Positions 18,491-29,300 of a DNA stretch of 64,000 nt are shown piece after piece (the stretch's first letter is position 1; every line of letters begins with the position of its first letter). Source of the stretch: Imperialibacter sp040222385. GTDB lineage: Bacteria > Bacteroidota > Bacteroidia > Cytophagales > Cyclobacteriaceae. The position numbers and the translations under genes are program-made. Location of the stretch: contig NZ_JAVKDF010000039.1 of the NCBI RefSeq assembly GCF_040222385.1, positions 186,001-250,000 of the forward strand. Direction: 5' to 3'. Under the pieces are notes generated by a model. That model worked only from the letters and a program-made list of their open reading frames with translations, was not told the DNA's origin and did no database searches.

Positions 18491-18653
18491 TGGGGGTGTT
18501 TAGATAGTTGATAAAAGCCGACTCAATATAGCTCAATAAATATTCAAACCAACTGATTTAGCCGCTGCTGGCCGGGAGCCAAACTGGCATGAATAATGCA
18601 TAATACATTTCTGTTCGTACAACTTTTTAGACTTATGAAAACTGATTTTTTTA

Positions 18654-19319
18654 ATGCTGCTATTTGGTGGGCTATGCACCGGATGTGTGAGTACAGGTGT
18701 GCTCTTTCAGGATGGAAAAACGGCTGGGAAGAAAGAATTCGATGGTGCCATTGGCATTTCCTACAATGTGGTTCCCTCTTACACCACCGACTCAGCCTCA
18801 CAAACAGTTAAGCTAAATCCCTTCAAAGTGCCTGCGCCGTGGATCAATATTCAGGCACAGTATGGCCTGGCAGAGCGGCTGGATGTGGGTGGTTCTTTTG
18901 GCCTGGGCCTTTTTAGTGCCGGACTCAGCGGTTTCGCCAAGTATGCGCTTTTACCTAATGAAGGTGTTTTTCATCTGTCACTTTATGGTGGTGCGGGCTT
19001 TGCCGCCTCCACCGACAAAGTAGAAAATGGCACAGCCACATTTGCCCAGCTGGTCGGCGGTATTCCTTTTAGTTTTGACGTTACTGAAACAAATACGCTC
19101 GTTATCCAGCCGTTGTACAGCCACGATTTCTACAAGGTGAAAGTTTCAGACGACACAGTATATGACGACCGATTTGATGCACACCTTGTACATTTGGGGT
19201 TTGGGGTGATTCGAAAAAATTTGGACAAAGATAGGTCTGTGTTTTACAATGTCACGATGAACTATTCGCCATCAGAAAAGAAGGCTTATCCTACTTTTGG
19301 TGTGGCGATAAGGCTGTGA
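18654..19319 (+). CDS. Outer-membrane beta-barrel-like lipoprotein, start probably disturbed
   Basis: The 221-residue reading begins MLLFGGLCTGC, which already contains a lipobox-like cysteine at residue 11 but lacks the basic start of a lipoprotein signal. The ATG at 18635 is out of frame by one base across a run of seven T. Removing one T would give the normal lipoprotein start MKTDFLMLLFGGLCTGC. The mature part alternates hydrophobic and polar residues (for example NIQAQYGLAERLDVGGSFGLG and FHLSLYGGAGFA), which fits a small outer-membrane barrel, but no family is recognised. A run-length change or error at the seven T tract is likely. Confidence 0.7.
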   Translation: MLLFGGLCTGCVSTGVLFQDGKTAGKKEFDGAIGISYNVVPSYTTDSASQTVKLNPFKVPAPWINIQAQYGLAERLDVGGSFGLGLFSAGLSGFAKYALLPNEGVFHLSLYGGAGFAASTDKVENGTATFAQLVGGIPFSFDVTETNTLVIQPLYSHDFYKVKVSDDTVYDDRFDAHLVHLGFGVIRKNLDKDRSVFYNVTMNYSPSEKKAYPTFGVAIRL

Positions 19320-19587
19320 TCGATAAATGAAGGAGGCTTATTAGACCATTTTTGAAGCATTAAGCTTTTTGGAAATTGAGCTATCAACCAAATGGCCAAC
19401 ACAAGCAACGATACCGTTATCGCCGGAGGTGCCAGGCAAATTTGCTCCATACTCAAAAATAAACAGAAAATGCGGTTTGTGACTTTCGGCGTGGGGTCGT
19501 AATGTCAGGCTTCGCAATTTTTTTTAAATCCAATTGACTAGTTTAGAAGATCATTGAAACCCAACCTGACAAGTCTCAAAAGAAGAT

Positions 19588-20487
19588 ATGGTGTCATACG
19601 ATAATGCCATTTCAGGAAGTAACTGGATAAAGCCGGTATTGATAATCGCTGGAATTATAGCTGCGCTTATCGTTTTCGAGGGTGCGCAGCAATATTATTA
19701 CCTTCAGAGGTATAACCTTTTCCCTAACGCTAATATTACGCTGCTTGATTTGACCATTGGCCACCTTAAAAGCTGGCTGATCTGGGCGCTGGCTGGAATC
19801 CCATTGATTGTATTCGCCCTGCGGCATCCATTTGACAAAGGGGGAGACTACAAAAGTCAGACACTTATCTATCTTGGGTGGGTGTTTGGTATTCTTTTGG
19901 TCTGCATTGTTCTCATAGCGCTGGAAGAAGTGTTCTTTCAAGGTGGGGCCGCCACAATCGATCGATTTATTGGCGGGCTTACGTTCTACACTTTCCAAAA
20001 AGGCCCCATTTTTCTTTTGGCTTACACCTCCCTGATTATAACGCTTCATTTTTTTGTGAACATACAGACGCTGGAGCTAACGGTGAAAGAGCTAAGCTCC
20101 ATGAAGGTTAGCAATCAGTCGTTGTATGAGGAGCTGAAAGCCCAACAATACGACGATGCTACTCAGTTCATTATTGTCAAAACTGGCAACCGCAGCAGGG
20201 TCGTGGCACTCGACGATATTCGCTGGGTAGAGGCCGACGACTACTGCGTGAGGCTCCACACGAGAACCCAGGAATCGTACGTGCTTAGAGGTTCCATGAA
20301 AGCGATGGAGCAGGCCTTGCCTGGAAAGAAGTTTATCCGTATCCACAGGAAGTGCATCGTGAATCTCAATGATGTGGACGAGTTTCTTTTCTCAGACACG
20401 CCGGAAGTTGTACTCACTGGCGGGATGAAACTGCCCGTGGCTAGTTCGAGAGTGGGGCAGATTAAGAAGCACTTGAGCCTATCGTAA
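19588..20487 (+). CDS. Membrane-anchored LytTR DNA-binding regulator
   Basis: The 299-residue protein has four predicted membrane helices in the first 160 residues, a short coiled-coil linker (TVKELSSMKVSNQSLYEEL) and a C-terminal LytTR domain (about residues 195-295). That domain has the typical patterns VALDDIRWVEADDYC, MKAMEQALPGKKFIRIHRKCIVN and a final LPVASSRVGQIKK. There is no receiver domain, so a membrane signal probably acts directly on DNA binding. It sits 310 bases upstream of the surface-protein/caspase cluster and on the same strand, so it is a candidate regulator of it. Confidence 0.85.
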   Translation: MVSYDNAISGSNWIKPVLIIAGIIAALIVFEGAQQYYYLQRYNLFPNANITLLDLTIGHLKSWLIWALAGIPLIVFALRHPFDKGGDYKSQTLIYLGWVFGILLVCIVLIALEEVFFQGGAATIDRFIGGLTFYTFQKGPIFLLAYTSLIITLHFFVNIQTLELTVKELSSMKVSNQSLYEELKAQQYDDATQFIIVKTGNRSRVVALDDIRWVEADDYCVRLHTRTQESYVLRGSMKAMEQALPGKKFIRIHRKCIVNLNDVDEFLFSDTPEVVLTGGMKLPVASSRVGQIKKHLSLS

Positions 20488-20795
20488 CCACCATAAGAGA
20501 CTTCATTTACCGGTTTCACTTTTACCAGCCAGGCTAGCCTGTCTCCGCAAACCCACCCCCTGCCTTTCTCTTTTTTCGCCGCAATAACCTGGTCTTGACT
20601 GAATATTGACAGAAGATGACGCAAAATCGACAGTAGAAGTAGCTAGTATTGAGCACTTTTGGATGTCTGACGGATGTCACTGGTAACAGGCGTTCGATTT
20701 CTGACAACAGCTATGGGACTAGTTTTGAATCACCACCTTCAATAGCTATGATCCAACAACTTCCAAAGTCATTCAAGCGTTGTCAACCGCCTCAT
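20488..20795. other. Regulatory gap upstream of the surface-protein/caspase cluster
   Basis: This 308-base stretch has no recognisable gene. A reading frame open from 20649 continues into the next gene but its N-terminal part has no signal or family match. The stretch probably carries the promoter of the downstream operon; see the candidate at 20720-20727. Confidence 0.5.
20720..20727 (+). promoter_or_regulatory. Candidate Bacteroidota -7 promoter element (TAnnTTTG)
   Basis: TAGTTTTG matches the known Bacteroidota -7 consensus TAnnTTTG exactly. It lies about 70 bases upstream of the preferred start of the KNH-like gene (20796). A weak TTTCTG word sits about 18 bases upstream in place of the -33 element, so the match is only half convincing. 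If used, transcription would start near 20735 and the in-frame ATG at 20649 could not be the start. Confidence 0.3.
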
Positions 20796-21560
20796 ATGTC
20801 TGGCATGATGACTGGTTCATCCGCAAAGCGGGTGGTCAGTTTCTTGTTGGGTAACTTATTCACTGTTTTTACTTCAAACGCTCAGGACGTTGTCATCACT
20901 CAAATGGCCCTGCAGCCCGATGGCAAAGTGGTGCTCAGGTACAACCTGAACGACGACCGGCTGGATAGGAAGTATTCCCTTTACCTGTACGCTTCTTCCG
21001 ATAACTACATACAGCCACTGGCGCAGGTGAGTGGCGATGTGGGTGTTGACCTGGCCGTCGGCGGTAACAAAACCATCACCTGGAATGCCAAAGAAGAGTT
21101 GGGCGACGGCTTTGCAGGGGATATAAGCCTCGAGCTAAAAGGCAATATCTATGTGCCCTTCATTGCCCTCGACAACTTCGACGATTACAAAGTGCTGAAG
21201 CGGGGCAAGCCCTACGACGTCACCTGGACAGGCGGGCGTGGCGACAATGTGCTGCTGTTCGAACTCTACGAAGAGGATAACAAGATCAAGGTGTTTGACG
21301 AACGCCCCAATGTGGGCAACACCACCATCATCATTCCAAACGACGTAAAGCCTGGCCGCTACCGCTTTAAAATCAGCGACAGCCGGAACAGGGATGAGGT
21401 GGTTTATACGATGGATTTTATTGTGAAGCGTAAAGTGCCACTGATCATGAAGGCAGGATTGGGCTTGGCTTTGCTGGGAGGGGTGGGGTATATAGTGTCG
21501 CAAAGTGGGGCCGAGGCTCCTGAAGAGAAGATAGGGGATCCAATTTCACCGACCAGGTAA
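20796..21560 (+). CDS. Secreted KRE9/KNH-like Ig-fold protein with C-terminal membrane anchor
   Basis: The 254-residue protein has a signal peptide (AKRVVSFLLGNLFTVFTSNAQ region) and a mature beta-rich domain. A second Ig-like domain at about residues 119-213 has the YDVTWTGGRGD...FELYEEDN...NTTIIIPNDVKPGRYRFKISD layout of KRE9/KNH-type domains (PF10342). A single hydrophobic segment (about 218-234) and a 20-residue tail follow. It is therefore probably anchored in a membrane with most of the chain outside the cytoplasm. It opens the six-gene cluster; 30 bases separate it from the next gene. I preferred the ATG at 20796; 20748 and 20649 are in frame but give poor signals. Confidence 0.65.
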   Translation: MSGMMTGSSAKRVVSFLLGNLFTVFTSNAQDVVITQMALQPDGKVVLRYNLNDDRLDRKYSLYLYASSDNYIQPLAQVSGDVGVDLAVGGNKTITWNAKEELGDGFAGDISLELKGNIYVPFIALDNFDDYKVLKRGKPYDVTWTGGRGDNVLLFELYEEDNKIKVFDERPNVGNTTIIIPNDVKPGRYRFKISDSRNRDEVVYTMDFIVKRKVPLIMKAGLGLALLGGVGYIVSQSGAEAPEEKIGDPISPTR

Positions 21561-21590
21561 AAAAAGAATGAGATATAGATTTACTTACAA

Positions 21591-23525
21591 ATGATCAAGA
21601 CAAAGTACATAGCCCTTCTTCTTTTGTTTTTCATCGTCAAATCCGCTTTCGGACAGGCACCTGAAAATTTTAGCTATCAGGCAGTCGTGCGGAATTCATC
21701 AAACCAGATTATCACCAATTCTCAAGTAGGAGTCCGAATGAAGATTTTGCAAGGGACAGCCACGGGCACTGTTGTCTATACCGAAACCCACACAGTAAGC
21801 ACCGATGCCAACGGGCTGATTAGCTTAAAAGTAGGTGGTGGCAGCAGCTCTGATGATTTCTCTGCGATAAATTGGCAGGTTGGCCCATTTTTTCTGGAAA
21901 GAGCGATTGATCCAGGTGGTGGCGCCACGTATTCCATGTCTGGTGTAGACCAACTCCTCAGTGTTCCATACGCATTACATTCCAAAGCAGCCAAAAATAT
22001 TCCTCTCACTGATGGAAAATTATTTATAGGAAACACCAGCGGGAAAGGCGCAGAAGTAACGCTTTCTGGTGACGCTACTATTACCAATGCAGGATACCTA
22101 AGCATCAGCGACGGTGCTATTGGAAGCAACGAAGTTGTTGACAATAGCCTTACAGCAGATGACCTTGCACCAGGTTCCGTGACCACAGATGAAATAGCCG
22201 ATGGCACAGTTGGCAATATAGACCTCAATAAAGCAGCCATTCCACTTAGTGGATTTGGTCCTGCAACATCGGCAGTAGATCTGGGGGGTAAAACTTTCAC
22301 CAATGTAAAGGACCCTGTTTCCACTCAGGATGCTGCTACGAAGGCTTATGTGGATGCCTTAGAGCTGAGGTTGATGCAGTTGGAAAATGAATTAATATCT
22401 GCTGGCAGCTATATACTAACCGATTTTGAAGGTAACAAATACAGCGTGGTTGAAATTGGCAGTCAAGCCTGGATGGCGGAAAATTTAAGATCCACTAAGT
22501 ATAACGATGGATCAGATATCACGCTGATTACTGAAGATGCTGATTGGGGGACGTATGATAATCCTGGTTATTGCTGGTACGACAATAACGAAGGCACAAA
22601 CGGGGACCCTTATGGAGCTCTGTACAATTGGTATGCGGTCGCTTCCGAAAAACTTTGCCCTACTGGATGGCATATCCCTACAGATCTTGAGTTTTCAATA
22701 TTAGAGGAAAGTTTGGGAGGCCTGGATGTGGCAGGAGGGAAGCTTAAAGAACAAGGTACAACCAATTGGTCAAGTCCAAATACAGGAGCAACTAATTCTT
22801 CTGGATTTGGCTATACTCCTGGCGGGCTAAGGGTGGGTTCTGGCGCTTTTCAAAACATAGGAATAGCTGGAAGCTTACATTCCAATACTGAAAGTTTGCA
22901 CATCAGTGGAAACTGGGCATGGGGCATGGATACGAATAGTGATGATCTCGTCCGTTCAAATGGCAACAAGCGACTGGGTAGGAATGTGCGATGTCTAAAG
23001 GATAACGAGCCAGAAATCATTGCTCCTGGTACTTATGCTGTTGGCGATTTGGCTCTTGGAGGAGTGATAGCTTATGTGCTCCAAACCGGTGACCCTGGTT
23101 ACGATCCTGATTCAGAACACGGTTTAGTCGTAGCGCTTTCAGATCAAAGTTCGGGTGCAGAATGGGGTTGCAGCGGCACAGGGATCAGAGGAGCGGAAAG
23201 ATCCGATATTGGCACTGGCAGCCAAAATACCCTTGATATTATTTACGATTGTGCAACTCCAGGAATTGCTGCTAGACTTTGTCATGATTTGACTTTGAAC
23301 GGATATTCAGACTGGTATCTTCCAAGTAAAGAGGAGTTGAACATACTATATCTCAATAAAATGGCAATAGCTAGTGGTGGAGCCACCTTAGCAGATGAAT
23401 ACTACTGGAGCTCCACTGAAAACGGAGGGCTGCTAGCCTGGGGTCAGGACCTTAGCAATGGTCAAGCGGTAGCCCCAGATAAAAGTGTAACTAATCTTAA
23501 CGTACGGGCTGTTCGAGCTTTTTGA
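21591..23525 (+). CDS. Fibre-like surface protein with both TIGR02145 and DUF1566 modules
   Basis: The 644-residue protein has a signal peptide, then an N-terminal module shared with the next two genes (NFSYQAVVRN...LSVPYALHSKA). A middle segment of short repeating beta phrases follows (NSLTADDLAPGSVTTDEIADG). It ends in the phage-tail-like QDAATKAYVDALE and a short coiled coil, a layout that suggests a trimeric stalk. A TIGR02145 (Fibrobacter major paralogue) module occupies about 278-471 (SQAWMAENL...NVRCLKD) and a DUF1566 module about 484-644 (DWYLPSKEEL...YYWSSTE). It is probably displayed on the cell surface. TIGR02145 proteins are lectin-like by fold but of unproven role. Confidence 0.85.
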   Translation: MIKTKYIALLLLFFIVKSAFGQAPENFSYQAVVRNSSNQIITNSQVGVRMKILQGTATGTVVYTETHTVSTDANGLISLKVGGGSSSDDFSAINWQVGPFFLERAIDPGGGATYSMSGVDQLLSVPYALHSKAAKNIPLTDGKLFIGNTSGKGAEVTLSGDATITNAGYLSISDGAIGSNEVVDNSLTADDLAPGSVTTDEIADGTVGNIDLNKAAIPLSGFGPATSAVDLGGKTFTNVKDPVSTQDAATKAYVDALELRLMQLENELISAGSYILTDFEGNKYSVVEIGSQAWMAENLRSTKYNDGSDITLITEDADWGTYDNPGYCWYDNNEGTNGDPYGALYNWYAVASEKLCPTGWHIPTDLEFSILEESLGGLDVAGGKLKEQGTTNWSSPNTGATNSSGFGYTPGGLRVGSGAFQNIGIAGSLHSNTESLHISGNWAWGMDTNSDDLVRSNGNKRLGRNVRCLKDNEPEIIAPGTYAVGDLALGGVIAYVLQTGDPGYDPDSEHGLVVALSDQSSGAEWGCSGTGIRGAERSDIGTGSQNTLDIIYDCATPGIAARLCHDLTLNGYSDWYLPSKEELNILYLNKMAIASGGATLADEYYWSSTENGGLLAWGQDLSNGQAVAPDKSVTNLNVRAVRAF

Positions 23526-23549
23526 TAATTAAGGTATAAGAGTTAAATA

Positions 23550-24953
23550 ATGGTCAGAAGATTTTTATATATCATCATTTTATTATCAGGGTATGGCCTT
23601 CGAGCTCAAACCCCTGAGAAGTTCCCTTATCAGATGGTGGTGCGGGATGCCGGTAATAACATTCTCAGTAATGCCAACCTTGGTTTGAGAATAAGTATTG
23701 TGCAGGGCAATGAATCAGGAAGCATAACCTACACTGAAACACATTCGACGTCGACAAGCAAAAGTGGATTTGTATCAGTGGTCATAGGTAGTGGGGCCAC
23801 AACGGATAATCTCTCTGATATTGATTGGTCGATGGGGCCATTTTTTGTGAAGGCAGAGATTGATCCAACCGGTGCAACCAGTTACTCGCTCACCAGCATA
23901 AACGAGTTACAAAGCGTGCCCTTTGCCTTTTATGCGAAAACAACCGAAACGTTAGTAGTGTCTGATGGCCATTTGCTCGTTGGCAACAGTTCAAATCAAG
24001 CAACATCAGTAGTGATGACAGGGGATGCAACCATAACCAATACGGGCAGCATAGTCATTGGGAGTGACATAGTAAACAGTGCTCAAGTGATAGACAACAG
24101 CCTTTTGGCGGATGACCTGGCCACCGGATCCGTGACAAGTGACGAGATTTTAGACGGTACAATACGTAACGAAGACCTGAACAAAAGTGCTATTCCTCTA
24201 AGTGGTTTCGGTGACCCAACAGCCTCAATGGATTTTGGTAATCAGCAGATCAGCAATTTGAGAGAGCAGGTTGGAGATCAGGAAGTTGCAACTAAAGCAT
24301 ATGTAGATGCCTTAGAGGAAAAGTTAATTTCATTGAAGTTGGCACAGGGGTATGCTACCAAAGACGTTGATGGCAACGTTTATAGTAGTGTTACTATAGG
24401 TACCCAAACCTGGTTTGATCGAAATCTCGCCACTACAAAATACAACGATGGGACTGAAATCACCTTAGTTTCCGAAAATAACGCTTGGCAGAATTTAAGC
24501 TCTCCGGGATATAGCTGGTATGAAAATGACCAGGCATCCTATGCAAATTATGGGGCGCTTTACAATTGGTTTGCTATCGATCCTTCCAGCAATGGTAACA
24601 AGAACGTCTGCCCAACTGGTTGGCATGTTCCAAGTTTGTCCGATTGGAACACACTAATTTCTTTCTTGGGAGGTACCGAAGTTGAGCGATCAAATAAGCT
24701 AAGGCAAAAGGGCACCAATTATTGGCCAGCTCCAAACGCTGGCGCTACTGATGAGTTTAGATTCAGAGGGTTGCCTGGTGGGTCAAGAAATAGCAATGGA
24801 TCCTTTTCTGGGATTGGTAGCAGTGGCAATTTTAGTATGTCCGATGATTTAGGTGGATTTGTAAAGACTATGTCTTTGACAAGCACTGGTTTTTCTGCTT
24901 CTGCTAGTATCACAAAAAATTATGGCAACTCAGTTAGGTGTTTGAAGGATTGA
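23550..24953 (+). CDS. Fibre-like surface protein with TIGR02145 module only
   Basis: The 467-residue paralogue keeps the same signal peptide plus N-terminal module, the NSLLADDLATGSVTSDEI stalk and QEVATKAYVDALEEKL coiled coil of the gene before it. It then ends with a TIGR02145 module (about residues 273-467, TQTWFDRNLAT...NSVRCLKD). The DUF1566 module is absent and the protein stops exactly where that module would begin. It lies 24 bases after the previous stop, so it is in the same operon. The identical order with different tips suggests that the proteins form related fibres with exchangeable ends. Confidence 0.85.
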   Translation: MVRRFLYIIILLSGYGLRAQTPEKFPYQMVVRDAGNNILSNANLGLRISIVQGNESGSITYTETHSTSTSKSGFVSVVIGSGATTDNLSDIDWSMGPFFVKAEIDPTGATSYSLTSINELQSVPFAFYAKTTETLVVSDGHLLVGNSSNQATSVVMTGDATITNTGSIVIGSDIVNSAQVIDNSLLADDLATGSVTSDEILDGTIRNEDLNKSAIPLSGFGDPTASMDFGNQQISNLREQVGDQEVATKAYVDALEEKLISLKLAQGYATKDVDGNVYSSVTIGTQTWFDRNLATTKYNDGTEITLVSENNAWQNLSSPGYSWYENDQASYANYGALYNWFAIDPSSNGNKNVCPTGWHVPSLSDWNTLISFLGGTEVERSNKLRQKGTNYWPAPNAGATDEFRFRGLPGGSRNSNGSFSGIGSSGNFSMSDDLGGFVKTMSLTSTGFSASASITKNYGNSVRCLKD

Positions 24954-24973
24954 CGAATTCTAATTTTTTATTG

Positions 24974-26311
24974 ATGAAAAAAATAAGTGTCAGCGTGTTA
25001 CTAATGTTTGCTTTAGTTACTATCCAAGCTCAAGTACCCGGTGCAATTAGTTATCAGGGTTTGGTACGTAACGCAAACAATGTAGTTGTTGCCAATAGTA
25101 CTATAAGCTTGCGTATTAGTATCATCAAAACTACAGCGACCGGAAGCATCGTCTATGTTGAGACCCATAATGCAACAACAGACGGCAACGGAATTTTTAC
25201 GGTCAAAATTGGCACAGGAAGCAGTTCAGATAATTTCACAGCAATCAATTGGCTGGGTGATAAGTATTTCCTTAAAAGAGAAATTGATCCAGCAGGAGGC
25301 AGTAATTATACCATTTCTGGCACAACCCAATTCTTAAGTGTACCCTATGCGCTTTATACCAATAATGCGGAGGGAGTGTTGCTGGAAGACGGTAAAGTAT
25401 TAATTGGTAATTCTTCAGGAGCATCTTCCAATAAAATAGTGGGCGACGATATGACTATTTCCAATAGTGGCTTGGTTACTATTTCTTCCGGTGCAGTAGG
25501 AAGCCCGGAAATTTTGGATAACAGTTTAACAGCATCTGATCTGGCCATGAGCGCTGTTGGCAGTGATGAAATAGCCAATGGATCGATTATGGACGCAGAT
25601 TTGGACAAAGTAAATATTCCCCTCAGCGGATTTTCTGCGCCAGCTAATGACTTGAATGGTAATAATCAATTACTGGGTAATATAGCTGATCCTTTAAATG
25701 ATCAAGATGCCGCTACTAGAGCTTATGTGGACGACCTGGAAGATCAACTTAATTATCTTATTAAGAGCTTAAAGGAGGCTGGGTCAATTCCTATTCAAAT
25801 AGGAGATTACGTTTTTGGAGGTGTGGTGGCCTATGTTCTCCAGTCAGGCGATCCAGGCTATGATGCTAATCAGCAGCACGGCATTATTGTAGCTGTTACT
25901 GACCAGTCCAATCTTGCTTTGTGGGGTTGTTTGGGGACAACTATTGCTGGAGCCGATGGTGTTGCTATTGGAACCGGTATGCAAAATACATTAGATATTG
26001 TAGCCGGGTGTGCGACTGCTGGAATTGCCGCCAGGCTTTGTGTTGACTTGAATTTGAACGGCTATACTGACTGGTATCTGCCAAGTAAAGATGAACTCAA
26101 CCTACTGTACCTAAGTAGATCTTTAATTAATGCTTCCGCTTTAGAGAACGGAGGAACTGCCTTTGTAAATGATAGACGCTACTGGAGTTCGACTGAGAAA
26201 AATAGCTTTGAAGCATGGATTCAAAATATGTCTAATGGGGAACAGCTTTCTACGATGAAGACGATTTCAGCAAGTACTCCTGAGGCTGTGCGAGCCGTGA
26301 GGTCTTTTTAA
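24974..26311 (+). CDS. Fibre-like surface protein with DUF1566 module only
   Basis: This third paralogue (445 residues) has a signal peptide, the same N-terminal module and stalk (DNSLTASDLAMSAVGSDEIANG, DQDAATRAYVDDLEDQL), and then only the DUF1566 module (about 287-445, DWYLPSKDELNLLYL...RRYWSSTEK). I preferred the ATG at 24974 because it gives a standard signal peptide; an in-frame ATG at 24938 would add an odd leader and overlap the previous gene. DUF1566 modules are C-type-lectin-like and may bind glycans. The module is closely similar to the C-terminal end of the first paralogue. Confidence 0.85.
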   Translation: MKKISVSVLLMFALVTIQAQVPGAISYQGLVRNANNVVVANSTISLRISIIKTTATGSIVYVETHNATTDGNGIFTVKIGTGSSSDNFTAINWLGDKYFLKREIDPAGGSNYTISGTTQFLSVPYALYTNNAEGVLLEDGKVLIGNSSGASSNKIVGDDMTISNSGLVTISSGAVGSPEILDNSLTASDLAMSAVGSDEIANGSIMDADLDKVNIPLSGFSAPANDLNGNNQLLGNIADPLNDQDAATRAYVDDLEDQLNYLIKSLKEAGSIPIQIGDYVFGGVVAYVLQSGDPGYDANQQHGIIVAVTDQSNLALWGCLGTTIAGADGVAIGTGMQNTLDIVAGCATAGIAARLCVDLNLNGYTDWYLPSKDELNLLYLSRSLINASALENGGTAFVNDRRYWSSTEKNSFEAWIQNMSNGEQLSTMKTISASTPEAVRAVRSF

Positions 26312-26369
26312 AGGGAAGAATTATGAATTTCTATAAGCAGGAAGTAACAAATAGACGTAAGGAACAAGA

Positions 26370-29300
26370 ATGATACGCATAAGGAATATAGCTATCTATA
26401 CTTTTATCTTGGTCATGCTGGGAATGAACCAAAACTATGCACAACAATCTACTACCTCAACCGGAGGCACGATAACCGGGACAGGTGGGATCGTATCGGA
26501 TGCCGTTGGTCTGTCCATCTACACTTCTATTTCCGGCGCTGGTGGAAAAGCCAATGAAGGCATAGTCGTTCCTGTTAATTTCTCTCCGCAACTGGCTGCT
26601 ATAGGGGCAAAAAGCATTGACGAAGAAATTGAACTTGCTTTTACTGCTGTCGGCTCCGATGTTGACCTGCAAGCCTTAGATTACAGCCTGGATGCTACAT
26701 CGACAGGGAAAGGAATGAGCATCAATTCCACTACCGGGGTTTTTAGCTGGACGCCTGCGGAAGACCAGGATGGTTCCCATAGCGTGGTGATTTCGATCTC
26801 CGATGGCACTTTTTCTGTTTCGGAGACTTTTACTATCACCGTAACGGATATAAACAAAGCGCCAGTTGTAGCAGCTTTGACTTCCAAAGCTGTAGATGAG
26901 CTAGTGCCCTTGTCTTTTACCGCCTCGGCAACGGATGCAGATTTGCCAGCTCAGGCGTTAAGCTATTCCCTGGATGCTACATCGTTGGGTCATGGAATGA
27001 CAATTGATGCCATCACTGGGATTTTCACTTGGACACCTTCAGAATCACAGGATGGACAATACACGGTGGACGTGCTCGTGAGCGACGGAGTTGCCACCGA
27101 TGTTGAAACAATTACGATCACCGTGGCCAACATCAACGTGGCGCCCGTACTTCAAACCATCGGTGAAAAAAGTGCGGACGAACTGGTGTCGCTCGCCTTT
27201 ACGGTAGCGGCCTCAGACTCTGATTTGCCTGCGCAGAATTTAACCTATAGTTTGGATCAGCCCTCGCTTGATAAGGGGATGACCATCAATGCCACTACTG
27301 GTGCATATGCTTGGACACCATCAGAGTCTCAGGATGGTAGCCATGATGTTGTTTTTACTGTAAGCGATGGCCTACTGTCGGCTTCAGAAACTGTAGCCGT
27401 CACGGTGGCTGATGTCAACGTCGCTCCTGTACTGGCGTCTATTGGTGCGAAAAGTGTTGATGAATTAGCAACACTTTCCTTTACAGTATCCGCCACGGAT
27501 TCAGATATCTCAGCGCAAAGCCTTATTTTCAGCCTCGATCAGCCCTCGCTGGATGCTGGAATGGCCCTGGATGCAGCTACAGGTACTTTCAGCTGGACAC
27601 CAGGTGAGTCACAGGATGGAACTTATACCGTAATTTTCACTGTATCGGATGGTTTGGTGACTGATTCTGAAACAATTACTATTACAGTAAATGATATTCC
27701 TGATAATCCGTTAGCGTTTGAGCCAACGAGTGCAGACATTACCCCGGGCACTTTCAAGGCAAGCTGGGGGGCGGTGGCTGGCGCCACCGAATATCAATTG
27801 GAGGTTACCTCCAATGAATTTGTAAACCTGCTTCCAGGATACAACCCATTTGTTTTAACAACTACAGAAGTGGTTGTTACAGGATTACAGCCGACCACCA
27901 ACTACCAATTCAGGGTGAGGGCCAGGAGTGCGCTAGGTGTTTCCGGGTATTCCAACATAGTAAACGTTACAACATTTGATGATGCAACAGTAAGTCCTCT
28001 GGCTATTGGAGCAATAGACTTTGCGACCCGTCAAGACAACACCACCTCCCAAACACTAAGCATTTCTGTCACAGGTGGGACAGCGCCTTATGTTGTCACG
28101 GCTACACACCGTGGGTTGCTGGAAAGTGAATTCAACATTGAAACACTTTCTGAAACATCCCCAGGTAACTACTCCTTCACAGTCAGTCCTGAAATGCTCG
28201 ATGAAATGGGCGTGCAGTTTGAAATTACCGCCACTGATGCCAAAGGCGATCAGCAGTCGAGGGCCGGAAGTATTGCACGATCCTTTGGTGAGGCAGCCAG
28301 CCCTGCCCTTCCTTTTGAACGCTTTGGTGGCACCACCCTGACCTGGAACTTATTCACTATTCCTTATGATCTCGATAATAAACTGGTGAGCAATATCTTT
28401 GCCGACCTTGACCAGAGTCGCCATGAATTCGACTGGAGAATAGTGCGCTACCGCAATTCCACCAATGATTATGTCAACTTCAACACAGGGCAGGTCAGGG
28501 TAGGAGAAGCCTATTGGTTCAATTCCAAAACCGCAGTGAGCATCAATGTGGGTGCGGGCCAAACTACTGCTTCAATACCGTTTCCCATGACCCTGCTGAA
28601 GGGCTGGAACCTGATCGGGAATCCCTACACGGTGGCCATTTCCTGGGAACAGGTACTGGCAGCCAATCCTGACAAGACGGGTATTGACCCTATCCGGCTT
28701 TTTAATGGCACGGCATTGGTCATTGCAGATGTCGTTCAGCCATTTTCTGGCGGCTTTGTCTTCGCCGAAGAAGCCACTTCAGTGGACATTGACCCCATCG
28801 CTTCTAAGCCCAATGGTAGAATTCTGGCCGGTAAGGGCAGGATCGAAAGTACAGATATCGACGAGATGGCCTGGCTCTTTCCGCTACAACTAAGTGATGG
28901 ACAAACGACTACGGTGTTAGGCGGTGTGGGCATGCACCCAGATGCCCTGGAGTTGAAAGACCAATTCGACGGTATGGTACCCCCTCGTTTTATCCACTAC
29001 AGCGAGATGTATACCACACACGAGGCTTATTTCTACCCTTACTTCTCCACCGACGTGGTCCCCACCAAAAGCGACCACACCTGGAGCTTTACAATGTCAT
29101 CCAATAAAGTAGCAGGACCATCCAACCTGACCTGGGACATGGGGGCTTTGCAAAACAAAGCCTCCAGTCTCTACCTGCTCGATCAGCAAAGCGGCAAGTT
29201 GGTGGATATGAAAACCACAGATAGCCACACCGTTGACCTGAGCAAAGGTGATTTTAGGTTTGAAGTCTACTTTGCGGGCAGTGGCAACCAGGTAATCCCC

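Noticed and set aside
20649..20795. Longer start for the KNH-like protein
   Set aside because: The extra residues have no signal or match and lie upstream of the promoter candidate.
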